Shown here one piece after another: positions 35,251-48,064 of a DNA stretch of 64,000 nucleotides (within the stretch, counting starts at the first letter, position 1; each line of letters begins with the position of its first letter). The DNA is from Anseranas semipalmata. Its lineage: Eukaryota; Chordata; Aves; Anseriformes; Anseranatidae. The notes beneath the pieces were generated by a model. It saw only the letters and a list, made by a program, of their open reading frames with translations. It searched no databases and was not told the DNA's origin. The translations under genes were made by a program, and so were the position numbers. The DNA lies in the NCBI GenBank assembly GCA_013399115.1, contig VXAA01003989.1, forward strand, positions 1,622,997 to 1,686,996, read 5' to 3'.

Positions 35251-36473
35251 GTTGTCTTTCCTTTGTTGCTCAGTCTGGGGAGGGAGGCATGTGTTTCTAG
35301 AGACTGTTGCAGATTAAGCATGTCCTGTTGGTGTTGGTTATGATTTTCAAGAGTTCATCCACCCCTGAAGGCTGTAAAATTACTTCTTGCTCTTTGCCCC
35401 ATGGAAAAATACTTGTGTTGGTGTACTTTGGAAATGTTTGAAATGAATCCCTCTTTTATAAGCACTTGCCATCTTCTAATGGTTATATAATTAAGACACT
35501 ATATTAAGAACCTGTGTCCCATGAGTGTGTCTCTTTATGTTATTCTTCAGTGACCTTTTTAAAAGTTCATAGATAAAATTTTACTGATTTCTACTACATG
35601 AAGGTTAAAATTTAAACAAAACTTAAATTTAAACAAAATTTAAACATACTTCCTTTATAAAGTGAATGAAACAGTTCTATGGAGCTGCTGGATTGTTGCA
35701 TCTCATGATTAAAATTAAAGTACACTTGGATATGAACTTTGTCAAAGCTGATTACATGGCATACTTTTGTTTGGGTGTGGCTTGTAAAGCAGTTTTACCA
35801 CAGGCTTTTTAGTGTATCTATAGTGCATCCCTAGCAAATTTGAAGTACAGCACAGGGCAGAATTGCATGCTGGAACTGGAAGTTTACTTCTGGAGATGAG
35901 AACTTGTGCAGCTTATATATAAACTGCTTTGCTGGACACCAATATAAAAGAAGCAGTGTTGGCCATAGTCACGCCATCTTACTGACTTTTCCCTTGTAGG
36001 AAAGGGATTATTATGACATTAGGAAACTTCAACAGTTTCTTCTGTTGATGAAATACACGCATGCTTAAGTGTTGGCTTTCTGGAATGGTAAGGATATTTG
36101 CCAGTACTTTGGTCCAGGAACACGCTTAGTTGGTTGCTCGTGTTTCCAGATAGGCAGTGCTACAGCAGAGAGGAAAGGAATTACCTAATGTATGTAATTG
36201 GTCCATATGCTGGTTAATTTCTGCTAGCTAGCATTTTGTGAGCTGCTGTTCTGCTTTTTCCCCTCTCACAGAGGCCATGTTAAAGCTTCCTCTATAGAAG
36301 AGCTTGTTTTCTGAACCATTGTGGGACCTCCCAAGAGCACTTTTTGGTAAATATAGCACCCAAGATCCTCAAATCTATAAGTAGCTGCTACAAATAATGG
36401 TTGCTGCTGTCTTCCAGAAGTGCCCAGTCACCGATGATGCAGGTAAGGTCTTCCCAAATCCAGCTGTTGGCAT
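35251..36473. other. Convergent intergenic/3' UTR region between SNRPD1 and SLC6A20
   Basis: About 1.2 kb between the end of SNRPD1 and the SLC6A20 stop codon. It should include the SLC6A20 3' UTR on the minus strand, but I find no minus-strand AATAAA here. A short AT-rich tandem repeat of AAATTTAAACAAAA units is at about 35606-35646. No gene is seen. Confidence 0.6.
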
Positions 36474-36623
36474 TCATGCGATGGTTGAGACTCCTTCCCT
36501 CTTCAGTCTCTTCCTTATAAAAGTCACTAGTGCCCCCAGGGGTATGCACATGGTGGACGACGCCACCAGCAGCCCTATCACTGCGAGGGCGTAGCTGGGG
36601 TAGTCTTTGGTCACCAGCTGCCC
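36474..36623 (-). CDS. SLC6A20: SLC6A20 exon 11 (last coding exon)
   Basis: Encodes residues 544-592 ([20 protein letters not shown]...GVSTIA) and stop TGA at 36476-36474. It includes the last membrane helix and a basic RKRLKR cytoplasmic stretch. The acceptor is CGCTTGCAG. Confidence 0.96.
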   Translation of the reverse strand, partial: GQLVTKDYPSYALAVIGLLVASSTMCIPLGALVTFIRKRLKREGVSTIA

Positions 36624-39600
36624 CTGCAAGCGAGAGAAGAAGCGTTGGGTCTGTGGTTCGTGGCGTCCCAAAGTCAGCCCAGCCTCGAACAAAGCCGTGC
36701 AAATGTGTTCAAGCAGGACAGCTGGGAAGAATGTGCCCTGCCTGGGCTGTAGCAGCTCACGAGTGTCCTCAGCGCTTTTCTTTGCCCAACTTTATGAGCT
36801 TAAAATTGGTAACAAGAACAGAGCTGCTGCAGCTGTTATGCGAGAGAAAAATAATAGGGGAAAATTTTCTGCAGGCTTTGGTAAAGAGCAGATTTTGGCT
36901 CAATTTGGTTTTCTTAATGAGATGGCTCAGCACTGACCTCTGTCAGGTCTTTTCATTCCTCTCCCGGAACCCGTGGGCTCATGCTGACACCTGGACAACA
37001 GGCCAGGCCCTCTGCAGGCTCCCAAATTAGTGGTGACATGAAAACAAGGTACTTAATTTGTTTCTACATGCTAGGAACATTTCCACAAAAGGTTATGGAG
37101 CCAGTAATTACTTACCCAATAGTAATTCCTCTGTGATAAATACGCAGTTAAGCATTCTTACAAATGTGTTTTGGCCATGAAGAAAAATCTATGTGGTAAT
37201 TTTGAACAGGGGACTGCTTTGTGAAAGCTATTTATTTTTTCCAGCAGCAGATCACTTTTGTTAAAATAACACTAATTTTGACCAAAATACTAGAATTTGA
37301 AGGTATTTTTTTCTGTTTAATTTGCATTTTTTAAGATGATATTTTGGTCTTCAGTCAACACAAATAAAATTTTACTGTTTGAAGGGGTTAATTTATGAGA
37401 ATTTTAGAGTCCCTCTATTAGAGTCCATTTTACAGAACTATGGCACTGTTGCCATTAGGTCAAGTTTTCCCTGTTCTACCTTTCTGCAAAACTAAAGAAT
37501 GGCGTTGGTTCCAGCTGCAAGCTTTCAGAGGACAGTTTTGTGGAACAATGTAGTTAGAAAGGAAGGCTGTGACCTTGAAGGAATTAAAGTTTTGGTTTTT
37601 TTTTAAGAAAAAAAAAAAAGCTATTTTACCTGCGTGGCATCCCATGCTTGGTATTGGAGTGTTCCTGTGAGGATATAGTCGGTGAGGTAAAATATAAATA
37701 GGCTTATAATTAGCAAAGGACTAGCAAAAGCCCACATAACTTTCCAATACCAGTTTGGCTTGTGTCCAATCATTGTGTGAAGATCTTTCTCAAATCTGTG
37801 TTTAAAAAAAAAAAAAAAAAAAGCATATTCGTGAGAACATATGTTCAATCAGCACCTTGATCTGAGTTACTTTAGAAACACCTACAGAATTAAATGTGCA
37901 AGTAGAGGAAGGGGAGAGCATACTTGACCAGGAGAGTAATGGGCAAAGATGAATTGTCTGAAAAACTGATTAACCAGGATTATATAGCGAGGTTGAAATC
38001 AAGTACAAAGATAGCAGGACTTACAGGAGGATCCCAAACTGCAGAAAAATAGCTAGAAATAGACATGGCAGAAATGTCCCAAGAAAATTCTGCCTTGAGT
38101 GTAAATTCAGATGGTCATTTGTGTAAGCTGGCAGAGAAAAGCAACTATGTTTAAGTAATATGGAGAAAACTTCATGTTTGTGCAGCTGAGTTGTTCTCAC
38201 CACTGTTACTTGACTGTCTTTGAGGAAATACTAATGCAGGGGATGGTACCTAAAATCACACAGGAAATTCGGATCTGACCTGCAGGCTTTGAACACGCTG
38301 AGGATGTAATAGCAACGCAGGTGGCTGTGTGCACACTGTTACCAGACCAAAAAAGCAAATACTGAAACTTTTTCCTCTGGGTACCCTGGGTGCAAACACC
38401 TCTCTCTGCTGTTTAAAACCTTTCCTGATGCAGAAACTCACTTCTAGCTGCAAGTGTTGACAGCCCAGACCCTGCATAGCTCTGAAGCTGAGACTCTGGA
38501 AGAAGGGGTCTATGGGGCAGGGATGACCCCATCGCCTTGCTGATAGCAGAGCCTAGGAGAAAAGCTTAACTCCAGGTGGCATTTTTAGTCTTGGCCTGTG
38601 GTCACCACCCCACTTGCAGTCAGGCGAGGAAGAAAGGAGGTATCGAGATTTTTACCTTCTTAGCCCGTAGATGTAACACACAGCAATGGTTTCTACCAGC
38701 ACGATGAGCAGCAGCGAGAGGGTGGCTGCATAGTCGTTGAATATGTCAAACCAGTAATTTCCAGCCTCCATGGTGAATATTAGGCCAATGATGCAGTTAA
38801 TGAAACACACGATACCTGCATGAATAAAACAAGAGACCCTGCCTGCACATCTGGAAATCAAATTGCATGGGGGAAATGTAATACTTATCACGGGAGTGCC
38901 AGCTGCTGCAAGGGAGTTGAGAAAGGCTGGATTACTTTCTCATTGTTTGGTTCTATGCTAAGTCCTATTTCAGGACTGTATTTCAGCATCTAGCCACAAG
39001 GCATCCTTTGCTCCTCATAAAAGTCTCAAAAAGTGCCACAGAGTAAGGGTTGCAAAGCCCAGAGAAGGAAAAATTTTGCCCTTTGGCAAAGAACTGGCCC
39101 CATTTGTAAATACGCTGGCGTATCCTTGAACTGCTGATCACCTCTGCTTCCTGAGACCTGTATAATCACAGCACGTTGTCACAACAGAGTCAAGAAAACT
39201 GGGTCGTAGCCACAGCCTTGTCAAGTGTATGCACAGCAACCTGCTGTTCCTGCTGAGCTCTTCAGCTGTGAGCTATTGCAGCTTCAGGGCATGGGATTTA
39301 TGAGTGCATGTGTGTGTGTTACTGAACTATTCATGCTGATCCCTGTTCTGTGGCTGATGAGAGCAAGGATTTTAAATGCTTTTTCTCCCCACTCTCTTGT
39401 CTGCATGGAGGACCCTTTGACCCTTTGAATTCTGAACAGTGGTAACAGTGGTAAAACAGCTTTTAAGCTGGGACAACTGATTTTGATGCTTGAATGGGAG
39501 TATGTACCACTTTTGGCCACAGAATAAGCTGGTTCCCATTTTGATACTGGTGATGTGCATGCAAAACTGAAGAGCCACTCACTAAGGGTGTCTTGACATT

Positions 39601-42600
39601 TCTCCTGGCCCTTGAATTTCACTGGTCAGTAGACACCAGTCTGAATTCCCAACCGAATCGGTGTGTGTTGTAAAGCCCACAAATGCACAGCCACGATTGT
39701 CCTGGTGCTTTGAGGTCTCTCAATGGAAAGTGCTGGGCATTTCCCAAGTGCAGGCAAGCCTTTCTGGCAGTATACTTGATAATCCCTGCTCCCCTCAAGG
39801 ACAGAGGGACCCTCAAGGGCTGTGGGACACCAACGCTTTTGCACACACGCTCTCTCCCTGCGTGACCTATGCTGCCATGTGTTGGGCACTTACCCGAGAT
39901 GACCTCCTTGGGGAAGCGGGTGGCGATGAGCTTGCTGTCGGTCAGGGGCGTGAGGATGGCGGCGGTGTTTCCCAGCATGCTGCCGATGCCCAGCATCAGC
40001 AGCATGACAAAGTAGAGCACAGAGTACAGCTGAGACACCTCCATGTTTTTGATTGCTTCAGAGTAGACGATAAATGCCAAGCCTGTTCCCTGGACAGCCT
40101 GCCAGCGAGAAGGGGGGAATGAATGAGATGGGGTCAGCTCCATCACCTATGGGCTTATGAGAAGGAAGCATTTCAATGGGGGGGGGATTAAAATTCCTAC
40201 TAATTTCAGTCCCTTTCAATTCATCCTGACACCTCCCAGGGGTGCAGGATGTGCTAAGTGGGACCGAAGCCCAGGCACCAGTGCAAAGCAGCCCCTTACC
40301 GTATCTAACTCGGCTTCCAAGCTGCAGTTCTTAAGCTGCGGCAGTAATTGGGCGTATTCCTGCGGGTGGGTGGCCATGAGGTAGTCTTTCATCTCGCTGA
40401 GGTTGTCTGCTGTTAAGGAGCCTTCCTCCAGGTCAAAAGCATTCATCAGCAGCAGGATCACCCTGGGGCAGATGATGGGGATTTAGTGTTGGTGGTGGGA
40501 CGTAGCCGCCGGGGCCAAGTGATGGAAAGGGAAGCGTGACGGCAGCACTGCCTGGGGAAAGCCCAGCTTCACCCAGGGGTCCAGTCTGCCCCAGAGGCCG
40601 AGGTATAGAAGTTACACTGCTTTTACACCCTGTCCACATTGCCATCAGCCAGGGCACCCGGTATTCTGGGTGCAGGCCAGCGCTGGCTGGCGTCCCGTCC
40701 CCTTTGCCCTCTGGTCCCACTTCCACACACACCCCCGGCTTAACAAGCCTTCTGGCAAAGAGTGGGGACTAGCAGCTTGGCTTCCTCTCTGATCAGCAGA
40801 TAGATAAAAAGCTATAAAAAACATGAGTAAAAGTGTAACTGCTGCAGGCCCTGTGCCAGGGACTGCTTGCCTGGGGGCACGACCACCAAGGATGCTGAGC
40901 CCCTGGCACAGGGACTGGCCTTAAAGGGGGGTGTCTGAGCATTGCTGCATTTTATTAACCACCACCTCCATCATCCTGAAGCCCAAGGAGCAGGGTACAC
41001 AGGAAAGCACTGCTGTGACCCTCCCAGGAAAACCCGTCCTCTCCATCCAGCCCATGCCTGGAGCCAGCCCCAGGTGTCAAAAGGCAATCCAGCTCTGACC
41101 TTTCATCTCATCCTTCATCACTTTAAATAGCACCATTACCTTTATTAGAGCAGTATCAAGCCTGGTCTCTGGCCAGCGCTGTGTGCTGTTATTTATTTAC
41201 CTCCCCGTTTATTTTCCCAAGAACGGCTTGCAGTAGCAAACAAGTAAAACACACAGCTCTTACTTGTTTATACAGCTTTCGTAGTTAAACGTCGCCTTGA
41301 AGCCATAGATGGAGAAAGTCACGATGCTGGCAAATATGGAGGTGGCACTGTTGATGAGGGAGACGATGATGGCATGCCGCTCGCAGTTGTTGCTCGGCTC
41401 ATTGTAGCTGGCAAAGGCAATGAGGCTGCCGAAGCCCAGGCCCAGCGAGAAGAAGATCTGCGTGGCGGCACTGATCCACGTTTTGGGGTTCGACAGCTGC
41501 TCCAGCTGCAAAACCAGATGGGGAGGGTGGGGCTGTGAAGCTGCACACTTAGTGCCCGGTACTGCCCCTTCTAGCCTGCAGGGACAGGGATGGGGACAGT
41601 GATGGCAATGAGGTCCCCTGCAACCAGGGGCGAAAGGAGATGAGTTGGGTCCCTTTGCACACCCATTTTAGTTCAGGGGTGATTTTTTTGGCAGGGTTAG
41701 TGCTCAGTTTGGAAGTGATGCACTGCAGGTTATGTTGGAGGGCACATCCTTCTCTGCAGGTGAAAGCAAGAAGCTTGTGGGCAGCGTGGCAGAAGAACCT
41801 CCAGCATCTCACAGCTGGGAATTTTCAGATGTCTGACCTAAGCTACTGCTGCAAAAATTTAGTATGAAGAGAAGTAGCATTGCCACCTTTTGAAAACCTA
41901 CACGTTCAGACACTAATAACACTTTTTGTTAAAAAATCAGTGCAGTTTTTCCATACCTTTGGCGTAAACATGTAAATAAGCCCATTGACAGCACCGTGAA
42001 GCGTTAATCCTCTGATGAGGTATATGATGAGAACGCAGTATGGCAAGGAGGCCGTGACATAGACAACCTGGAGGAAGGAGGGTAAACATACTGTTCTAAA
42101 AGGCACACAAGACTGCCCATAACAGATTAACTCTTTCTCACTTAGTATTATCATTATTGTATTTGTTATCTTGTACTAACCTTTAAACAAATATTTTCAG
42201 ATAAATCTAACAATATTTGGGTCTTAGGGAAACAAGTTTTTATTATTAATAAAGACCTGTGCTACTGTTCCCAGGGTCTTCTCATTGACTAGAAAAAAAA
42301 AAAAAAAGGAACAACATTTAAAATATTTGCAGCTTTTACAAACTCAGTTCTGCTGCATTTAGTGGAATAACATTGGTTTGCAGGTCTTTGACAAGTCAAA
42401 GGTCAACATCCGCTCTAAGAGGAAGGACAGCAGACTTCATAAAAGGTCAAAATCAAACTGGAATAACAATATATCAATTCATATATAAAAAATGACTTTA
42501 ACATAACCCAGATTTCTTTTAACTGAAATAAATATTTCATTTGTCTTCCAAGAGCTTTTGATCAACCTCCTGAATCTGAATCTAAATGTTAAATCACCAC

Positions 42601-45600
42601 CTTAGAAAGAGCCAAGTGCAAAAAAAGGAGAAACCAACCTGCATCTCTTTGTGTACATCCCAATGATTCATCTAAAACCTTGTGTAAAAACTAACTCACA
42701 AAACGTCTCTTGGGCAAACAAGCTCTTGGGAAGAGATGAGTATGTGAGAATGGGCTCAACAGGAGCCGTGCCAACCCCTTCTGATGCTGGAGTGCTAATA
42801 GGGAAGGAGCCCAACAACACTGCATTTGGCTGCATGGCAACTCCTCCTAGAAGCTACATGTCTGTACCTCCAGGCATCTGTCTTTCCTTGTAATAGGCCT
42901 TGAAGTACATTGGCTTCATGTTCCTCAGCAGGACAGCCCTGCACCCACCACACAAACCTTTCTTCTGTTCTGTTGCTGCAGATGCACTGTGTCTGCCCTC
43001 ACTCTCTCTGATGAGCCCCTGCCTTTGCTATGTACCTCCAGTGCACCTTGGCTATTTTATTGGTTCCTTGCTCACAAACTCAGCTGCAGCAAGTTTAAAA
43101 GGTGACTCTTAGTTTGGGTTTCTGTGTTTGTCTAATGCGATTTGTGGATTACAACCCTCAGCTCTGTTCTTAGTGAAGGCTCAGCTGGGACATTCCCCCC
43201 CCCAACTTCTGTCGCAGATAAAAAGAAAGCAAAAATGCCCAGTAGACCTCTTTTTCTGTTGCAAAGCCTGAGAAATAGGTGTCTCCTGACAAGATCACCA
43301 GCACCAAGATCTGTACCTGCCTCTCACCTTGCCGGTGGACTCAGTACCACGGAGGATGCAGAGGTAAACCACCAGCCAGGCCAGCGTCAGGCACAGCGCC
43401 TGCTCCCACTGCACGGCTCCGCTGGCCTCCAGCGAGGGGGAGATGTTCAGGGTCTGCCGGTACCAGAAGTACTGGGTGGACGACGTCTTCTCGCACTCCT
43501 CCTCATACCCTGTGCGGTTGCTGTTCAGGGGGCAGGTAGCCCATGGCAGTGGGTCCTGTGAGGGACAGAGGTCGGTGGGGGAAATGGAGGCGAGGGAGTC
43601 TCTCCCCCTGGGGCTTGCTTGTCCCCATGTTGCACCACCTGGCCCTGCGCTGACCCTCTCTCCCTTGGTAGTGACCCCTGGGGACAACTCACTCTCCAAG
43701 GGCCGACTCTCTCCTCTGGGGAAGACCCTCTCCCCAGGGAACAACACTCTCCTCCGCGAACAGCCCTCTCTGACCATCTCCCCTGTAGCCAACCATATCT
43801 CCTAGGTTTGACCCTCTCCCCAGGGACTGACCCCCTGCCCTGGAGCCAACCCTGTCCCCTGGGGATGACCCTTTCCCTCAGGACTGAACCTCTCCCCTGC
43901 CTTTGGACAGACCCAAGCCACCCCAGGCAGCAGGCCACAGCAGCTGCCGAGCCACACGCAAGCAGCGCATAGAGGGGCTGGCATCAACTTGTGTTTTGTG
44001 GTGAGGAGAAGATGCTCCAAAGCCCCTGGGCACACAGCTGTCTCATTTTTTTCCCCCAGAAAAGCCCTGGAAGGGTTTCTGGAGCTTGTGCCCCCACCCC
44101 GGTTGACGATGGTGCCAGGCAATGTCCAGCACCGATGCAAAGCCCCTGGGTCCCTCCATGGGGCCAAGGCACTCTGCTGGGCAGCCACACACCTGGAAGG
44201 AGTGGAAGAGGTACCAGAAGGCCCAGGCGTTGATCACGTTGTAGTACATGGAGAGGAAGAAGGAGACGACCACGCTGGCAATGCCTGCGGGTGGGAGGGA
44301 GCGTATGGTCAGCGGCAAAGCCCAGAAACCAGCCGTGGCATGATGGCGTCCTCCTCCTGTCAGGGCTGGCCTGAACTGCGCTTTACTCTTTAGTCACCCT
44401 GGAGGGTGAACATTCAATTTATTTTTACAACAAAAAGTGCATGAAAGCAAATTAATTTCGGCCATTGGGGTGATTTAATGACTTAATAAAGCCACGAGGA
44501 CTGGGTGCTGGTAAATGGAAGGCCATGGTGGAGAAGCCAAGACCCCATCCTGCTACTCAGTAGGGCCAGCATCCAGCATGGGCAGCCTGGGGCTGGGTTC
44601 GGCCCTGCCCTTCAGGCCACCATTTTGCCAGCCCACCCCAGGGCAGCGGGGCTCAGGCCTCTGTGCACAAGCAGGGTCTGGCCCCAGTGCTTGGCAAGGG
44701 AGGGGGAAAATGCCTGGGTGGCACTGTGTGCCTGGGTGGCTGCTTTGCTCAGCCTGGTGGAACCCCGTCTCCAGCCTGCTTCCTTCTCTAAAAGACAAAG
44801 CTCTTCACTCAAGATCAGCCGTGCTCCCTGGGTGCTTAAAAAAAATAAATAAATAAAGATGGAAACAGAGAACGTACCAACTCCGCAGAGGTAGGGGCTT
44901 ATTATTTTCCAGGCACCGATGCTCCCCTGGCGCATGCGCTGCCCCACTGCCAGCTCCAGGTAGAGCAGTGGCATCCCCTCCACAATCAACATGATGACAT
45001 ATGGGATCAAAAAGCCGCCTGCAAGGGAAAACAGATGCTGTCCAGCAAACCAGCAGCCTGCAAACACCATATTGCCCTCTGAGTGGCCAAATTGCCCTGT
45101 TGGTGGTGGCTGGCTGGCTCCTGTCCTGGTACCTTGCATGTTCAGGAGCATGGCACAGCCTTGAGGAACATCTCAGGGGACTTCAAGTGGTGTCCTGGCT
45201 GAGACTGGGAATTTTCCATGGGCATTTGGCAGGGCTGGGAATTCTGTTGTTAAATTGCATGTTGCTGGTGGCTGGAGCAATGTGCAGGCTGGAGCTGTTA
45301 ACGGGTAACGAAACACCAGCCTGGCCTTTTGAAAGGTAATGAGAGAAGGAGGGCAAGGGAGAGAGTGACTTCACGTGCAGTGGTCTGCGGTGGATAGAAT
45401 AGAGTTTTAAATAACTTATTGAAGCCTAGCAGGAGGTGAGGGAGAGAGGATGAGGAGGCAGGATGCGCCTCAGCTTGAATTTCTGCTTGGAAGAAAAAAA
45501 AATCTTTCCTTTCAACTTCAAGAAAGGGCTGCTGACTGAGTCAAAAACTGTATTTTTTTCATGAAGCCTTTCCTGGTTCCCTTTTTACAGTGAGCCAAAA

Positions 45601-48064
45601 GTATTTACGTAAATATCTCTTATTTAGGATTTAATCTGTGGCATTAACATTCTTCACAATGGGCTCGGCGCAGTGACACAGAGGAATGGGCTCTGGAGGT
45701 AGCTGAGGCAAAGAACTGGAAATAAACACCAATAATCCGGTTTATTCTGGGAATTAATTTCCTACCTCCTGGCTCTGTCTTTATTAACAAGCCCTTTGTT
45801 AGCCTGTTAGGTAACTTCCCGAGCCACAAGGGAGGCAACCGAGGGGGGTTTGCCACATCCTGAGGTGGGACTGGCATCAGCCTTTGGAAGTTGTAAAGCC
45901 TGCAGATATCTTGTTTGTTAGTATCATGGATGATAAGGGCTCTATTGCTCTGCTGCGCAATACAGGGGCTGGCTCCTGCTTCCCTACAAGGAAGATGCCA
46001 AACAAGCAGTCATTGGCATTCCCCCAGTGCCTGGCATATCCAGCTCTTAAGTTCCTGCAACAACGTTTTCTCTGTGTGGGTTTTGCAGACCCCTGGAAAG
46101 CCACTCAATATTTTCTAAGAGGGCAGTGAAAAATAATTAGGAAAAGCAAAGCCTGCTGTCAGGAGTTTTAGACTCACAACAGAGAGAGCTGCTGCTCCAC
46201 TGGGAAATTTAACTGGGGGAACAAAACAATGGAAGAAACTACACTTATAAAAACATGCTTTTCAGAAAATACTTGTTTTTATTTATTCTTTTTCTTTGGC
46301 TAATCAAATGGTCCAGTTTTGGTTAAATTTCAGAGAGTTTTCACCATCTACTGCACTATTGATGTCTGATAAGAAGAGGATAAACCACACAGCCCCCTGC
46401 CTAGTGTTTGAGTTTTGTTGTCCTTCAGGATGTCTGCCACAACAGTCTGTTAGTGCACTCACCGCATGCAGTTTAATTGCATACAGAGACGCTTGCATTT
46501 TGAGTGTTGTGCCAGAGTTCAGCATCAGACATGAAATCTTTACTCTCAAAAACATCTGCGTAGAAGAGCAACCCAGAATTGCAGCCCTTCCATCACTTCT
46601 GCTCTCTGCAATGTCTAAGAAAGCTTCAGACACAGCAGCATGTAGCTTCTACTGTAGTTTTGCTTATGGTATGATCTGGGTTTTTCTGACCCAATCCCAC
46701 AGGGCAGCTCTGATGTGATCCCAGCACTGAGCTGGCTTTTCAACAACCAGCGTGAACCAAATCCTACCACCTGTCCATTAAAAGCAAGCTACAAGCCAGT
46801 GTTCGTTGCACAAAAACAAGCAAAAAGCACTTAAACATGTCAGTGTGTTTCTTTCCTGAAAGGAAGAAAAGTCAGAAACAGACCAGAAGTAAATGAGGTA
46901 GACGCTGACTGTATCACTTAATGCGTGAGTGAGATGGGTCCAATGCTGCGACAATGGATGCAGCATGAGAGAAGTATAAAACTGGGATGTCTTATAAAGA
47001 GAGGCAGTTTATACAGAGAGGATTCTTCAAAAAATGGTAGTTAACCAGTGGTAGTTATACACTAGAAGAGATTATTAGTGTTGTTTTTCAATTAACCTAA
47101 TTAACTGATTTTTGATTTCTAAGGAAGAACATCTGTGGCTGCTATATGATGTAGACATTGTAGACATCATCTTTCTCCAGTTTGGACCTAGGAGAGGGAT
47201 AGACTTTAAAGGCAGTGTTTTTTTGTTGTTGTTGTTTTTGTTTGTTTTTGGGTTTTTTGCTTTTTTTGAGCCCAAACCAATTTATTCCCAGCTTTCAAAG
47301 CTTCCTGTGAGCTTTTAGCAGTGAAACTCCTGCTGATTAAGGAGTTTTAGCCAACTTCAAGGCAGATTTGCAGCCAAGCTATCGCCTCGTAAAGCAAGGC
47401 TTTGTATAAAAGACAACACATTAATGACAGCATCTTGAAACACGATGGCGGATCCATAAATCAAATCAGTGAAAGCATCTCCCCCTTCTCACTACATTCA
47501 GGTACCCATCTGTGAACTTGCAAGGAACTGAACTAGTTTCTAATGCCTTCGGGCTCAATGGGGCAAGAAAGTAATAAATTAATATCATAGGGACCTACAT
47601 CTCTCACTCTACCTCCATCCCTTTTACAAAACATGGGTCTTCCCACTGTTTCATTGTACTTCTAGGAAACAAGTGCCACTGTATAGGGGCACTTGCCGGG
47701 TGAATGTCTTATGCTAAATAATATGTAAAATAAGACAGAGATTTATAGCCTGAGCTGGCTGTATTTTATGTCTCTTGCCTGCACAGTACAAAGAACTTTC
47801 CTTCTGAAACACACAGACAAAAAACCTGACCTCCTGCTCTGCCCTGCACCCCGGTGGGGTCAACATGGACAACACACTTTTGGCATTCAAGCTTACCATG
47901 CTTCTCCTAGAGGTAGAAAGCAAGAAACATAAACCACACTTACCTCCTCCATACATCTGACATAAATACGGAAACCTCCACACATTTCCCAGCCCCACAG
48001 CGTAAGAAATGCAGGCGAAAACAAACTGCAAGGGATTGTCCCACAGCGGCCGGGATTTCTCCAT
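36474..48064 (-). CDS. SLC6A20: SLC6A20, sodium/imino-acid transporter SIT1 (XT3), complete coding region
   Basis: SIT1 is a plasma-membrane Na+/Cl- symporter for proline, hydroxyproline, pipecolate and N-methylated amino acids in kidney, gut and brain. Its surface expression in epithelia depends on ACE2 or collectrin. Eleven exons join in frame to 592 residues, the same length as the human protein. The SLC6 signature [12 protein letters not shown] (residues 22-33) lies in transmembrane helix 1. The long second extracellular loop in exon 4 has paired cysteines (C126, C139) and sequons N131-R-T and N155-I-S, and a further sequon is N357-C-S. The family has twelve membrane helices. I chose the start at 48064 because its context (GAAATGG) is good and it aligns with the family N-terminus; the frame stays open 48 codons upstream to another ATG at 48208. 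Splice sites are all GT-AG. Confidence 0.97.
37630..37795 (-). CDS. SLC6A20: SLC6A20 exon 10
   Basis: Encodes residues 488-543 ([20 protein letters not shown]...DATQ). The acceptor AAACACAG is preceded by a T run of about 18 bases. The donor is GTAAAA. Confidence 0.96.
38656..38815 (-). CDS. SLC6A20: SLC6A20 exon 9
   Basis: Encodes residues 435-488 ([20 protein letters not shown]...YGLRR), two membrane helices. The acceptor is TTCATGCAG and the donor GTAAAA. Confidence 0.96.
39894..40098 (-). CDS. SLC6A20: SLC6A20 exon 8
   Basis: Encodes residues 367-435 ([20 protein letters not shown]...KEVIS), including the conserved GTGLAF and LGIGSMLGN stretches of the transport core. The acceptor is CGCTGGCAG and the donor GTAAGT. 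Confidence 0.96.
40300..40462 (-). CDS. SLC6A20: SLC6A20 exon 7
   Basis: Encodes residues 312-366 ([20 protein letters not shown]...LDT), an extracellular loop with sequon N357-C-S. The acceptor is CTGCCCCAG and the donor GTAAGG. The intron to exon 8 is only 201 bases. Confidence 0.95.
41264..41505 (-). CDS. SLC6A20: SLC6A20 exon 6
   Basis: Encodes residues 232-312 ([20 protein letters not shown]...), including the conserved [18 protein letters not shown] helix. The acceptor is GGTTTTGCAG and the donor GTAAGA. Confidence 0.97.
41957..42067 (-). CDS. SLC6A20: SLC6A20 exon 5
   Basis: Encodes residues 195-231, 37 whole codons ([20 protein letters not shown]...FTPK). The acceptor is CTTCCTCCAG and the donor GTATGG. 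Confidence 0.96.
42068..43327 (-). other. SLC6A20: SLC6A20 intron 4
   Basis: A 1.26-kb intron with a 15-base A run at about 42293-42307 and an AT-rich centre. I see no repeat family or gene in it. Confidence 0.65.
43328..43555 (-). CDS. SLC6A20: SLC6A20 exon 4
   Basis: Encodes residues 119-194, 76 whole codons ([20 protein letters not shown]...TESTGK). It is the glycosylated second extracellular loop plus a membrane helix. The acceptor is CCCTCACAG and the donor GTGAGA. Confidence 0.97.
43650..43900. repeat. Degenerate CT/GGGG-rich minisatellite in SLC6A20 intron 3
   Basis: Diverged copies of a unit of about 20-27 bases, close to TGACCCTCTCCCCAGGGAC, follow one another across about 250 bases. 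The repeat keeps several frames open on both strands, which makes long but meaningless open frames. Confidence 0.8.
44193..44284 (-). CDS. SLC6A20: SLC6A20 exon 3
   Basis: Encodes residues 88-118 ([20 protein letters not shown]...HSFQ). The acceptor is CACCCGCAG and the donor GTGTGT. Confidence 0.96.
44878..45018 (-). CDS. SLC6A20: SLC6A20 exon 2
   Basis: Encodes residues 41-88 ([20 protein letters not shown]...CGVG), with the conserved [13 protein letters not shown] motif of the family. The acceptor is TCCCTTGCAG and the donor GTACGT. Confidence 0.97.
45019..47943 (-). other. SLC6A20: SLC6A20 intron 1
   Basis: A 2.9-kb intron, the longest of the gene. It holds a T/G-rich low-complexity run at about 47218-47265. 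I recognise no element or RNA gene, and open frames here (for example 46296-46718) show no known family. Confidence 0.65.
47944..48064 (-). CDS. SLC6A20: SLC6A20 exon 1 (start codon)
   Basis: Encodes residues 1-41 ([20 protein letters not shown]...). It carries the [10 protein letters not shown] signature of transmembrane helix 1. The donor is GTAAGT. The ATG is at 48064-48062. Confidence 0.95.

Noticed and set aside
43295..43938. Several overlapping open frames of 120-165 codons on both strands
   Set aside because: They are shadows of SLC6A20 exon 4 or products of the degenerate minisatellite beside it.
46296..46718. 140-codon open frame in SLC6A20 intron 1
   Set aside because: No family similarity, inside an intron, and the spliced SLC6A20 frame is already complete without it.
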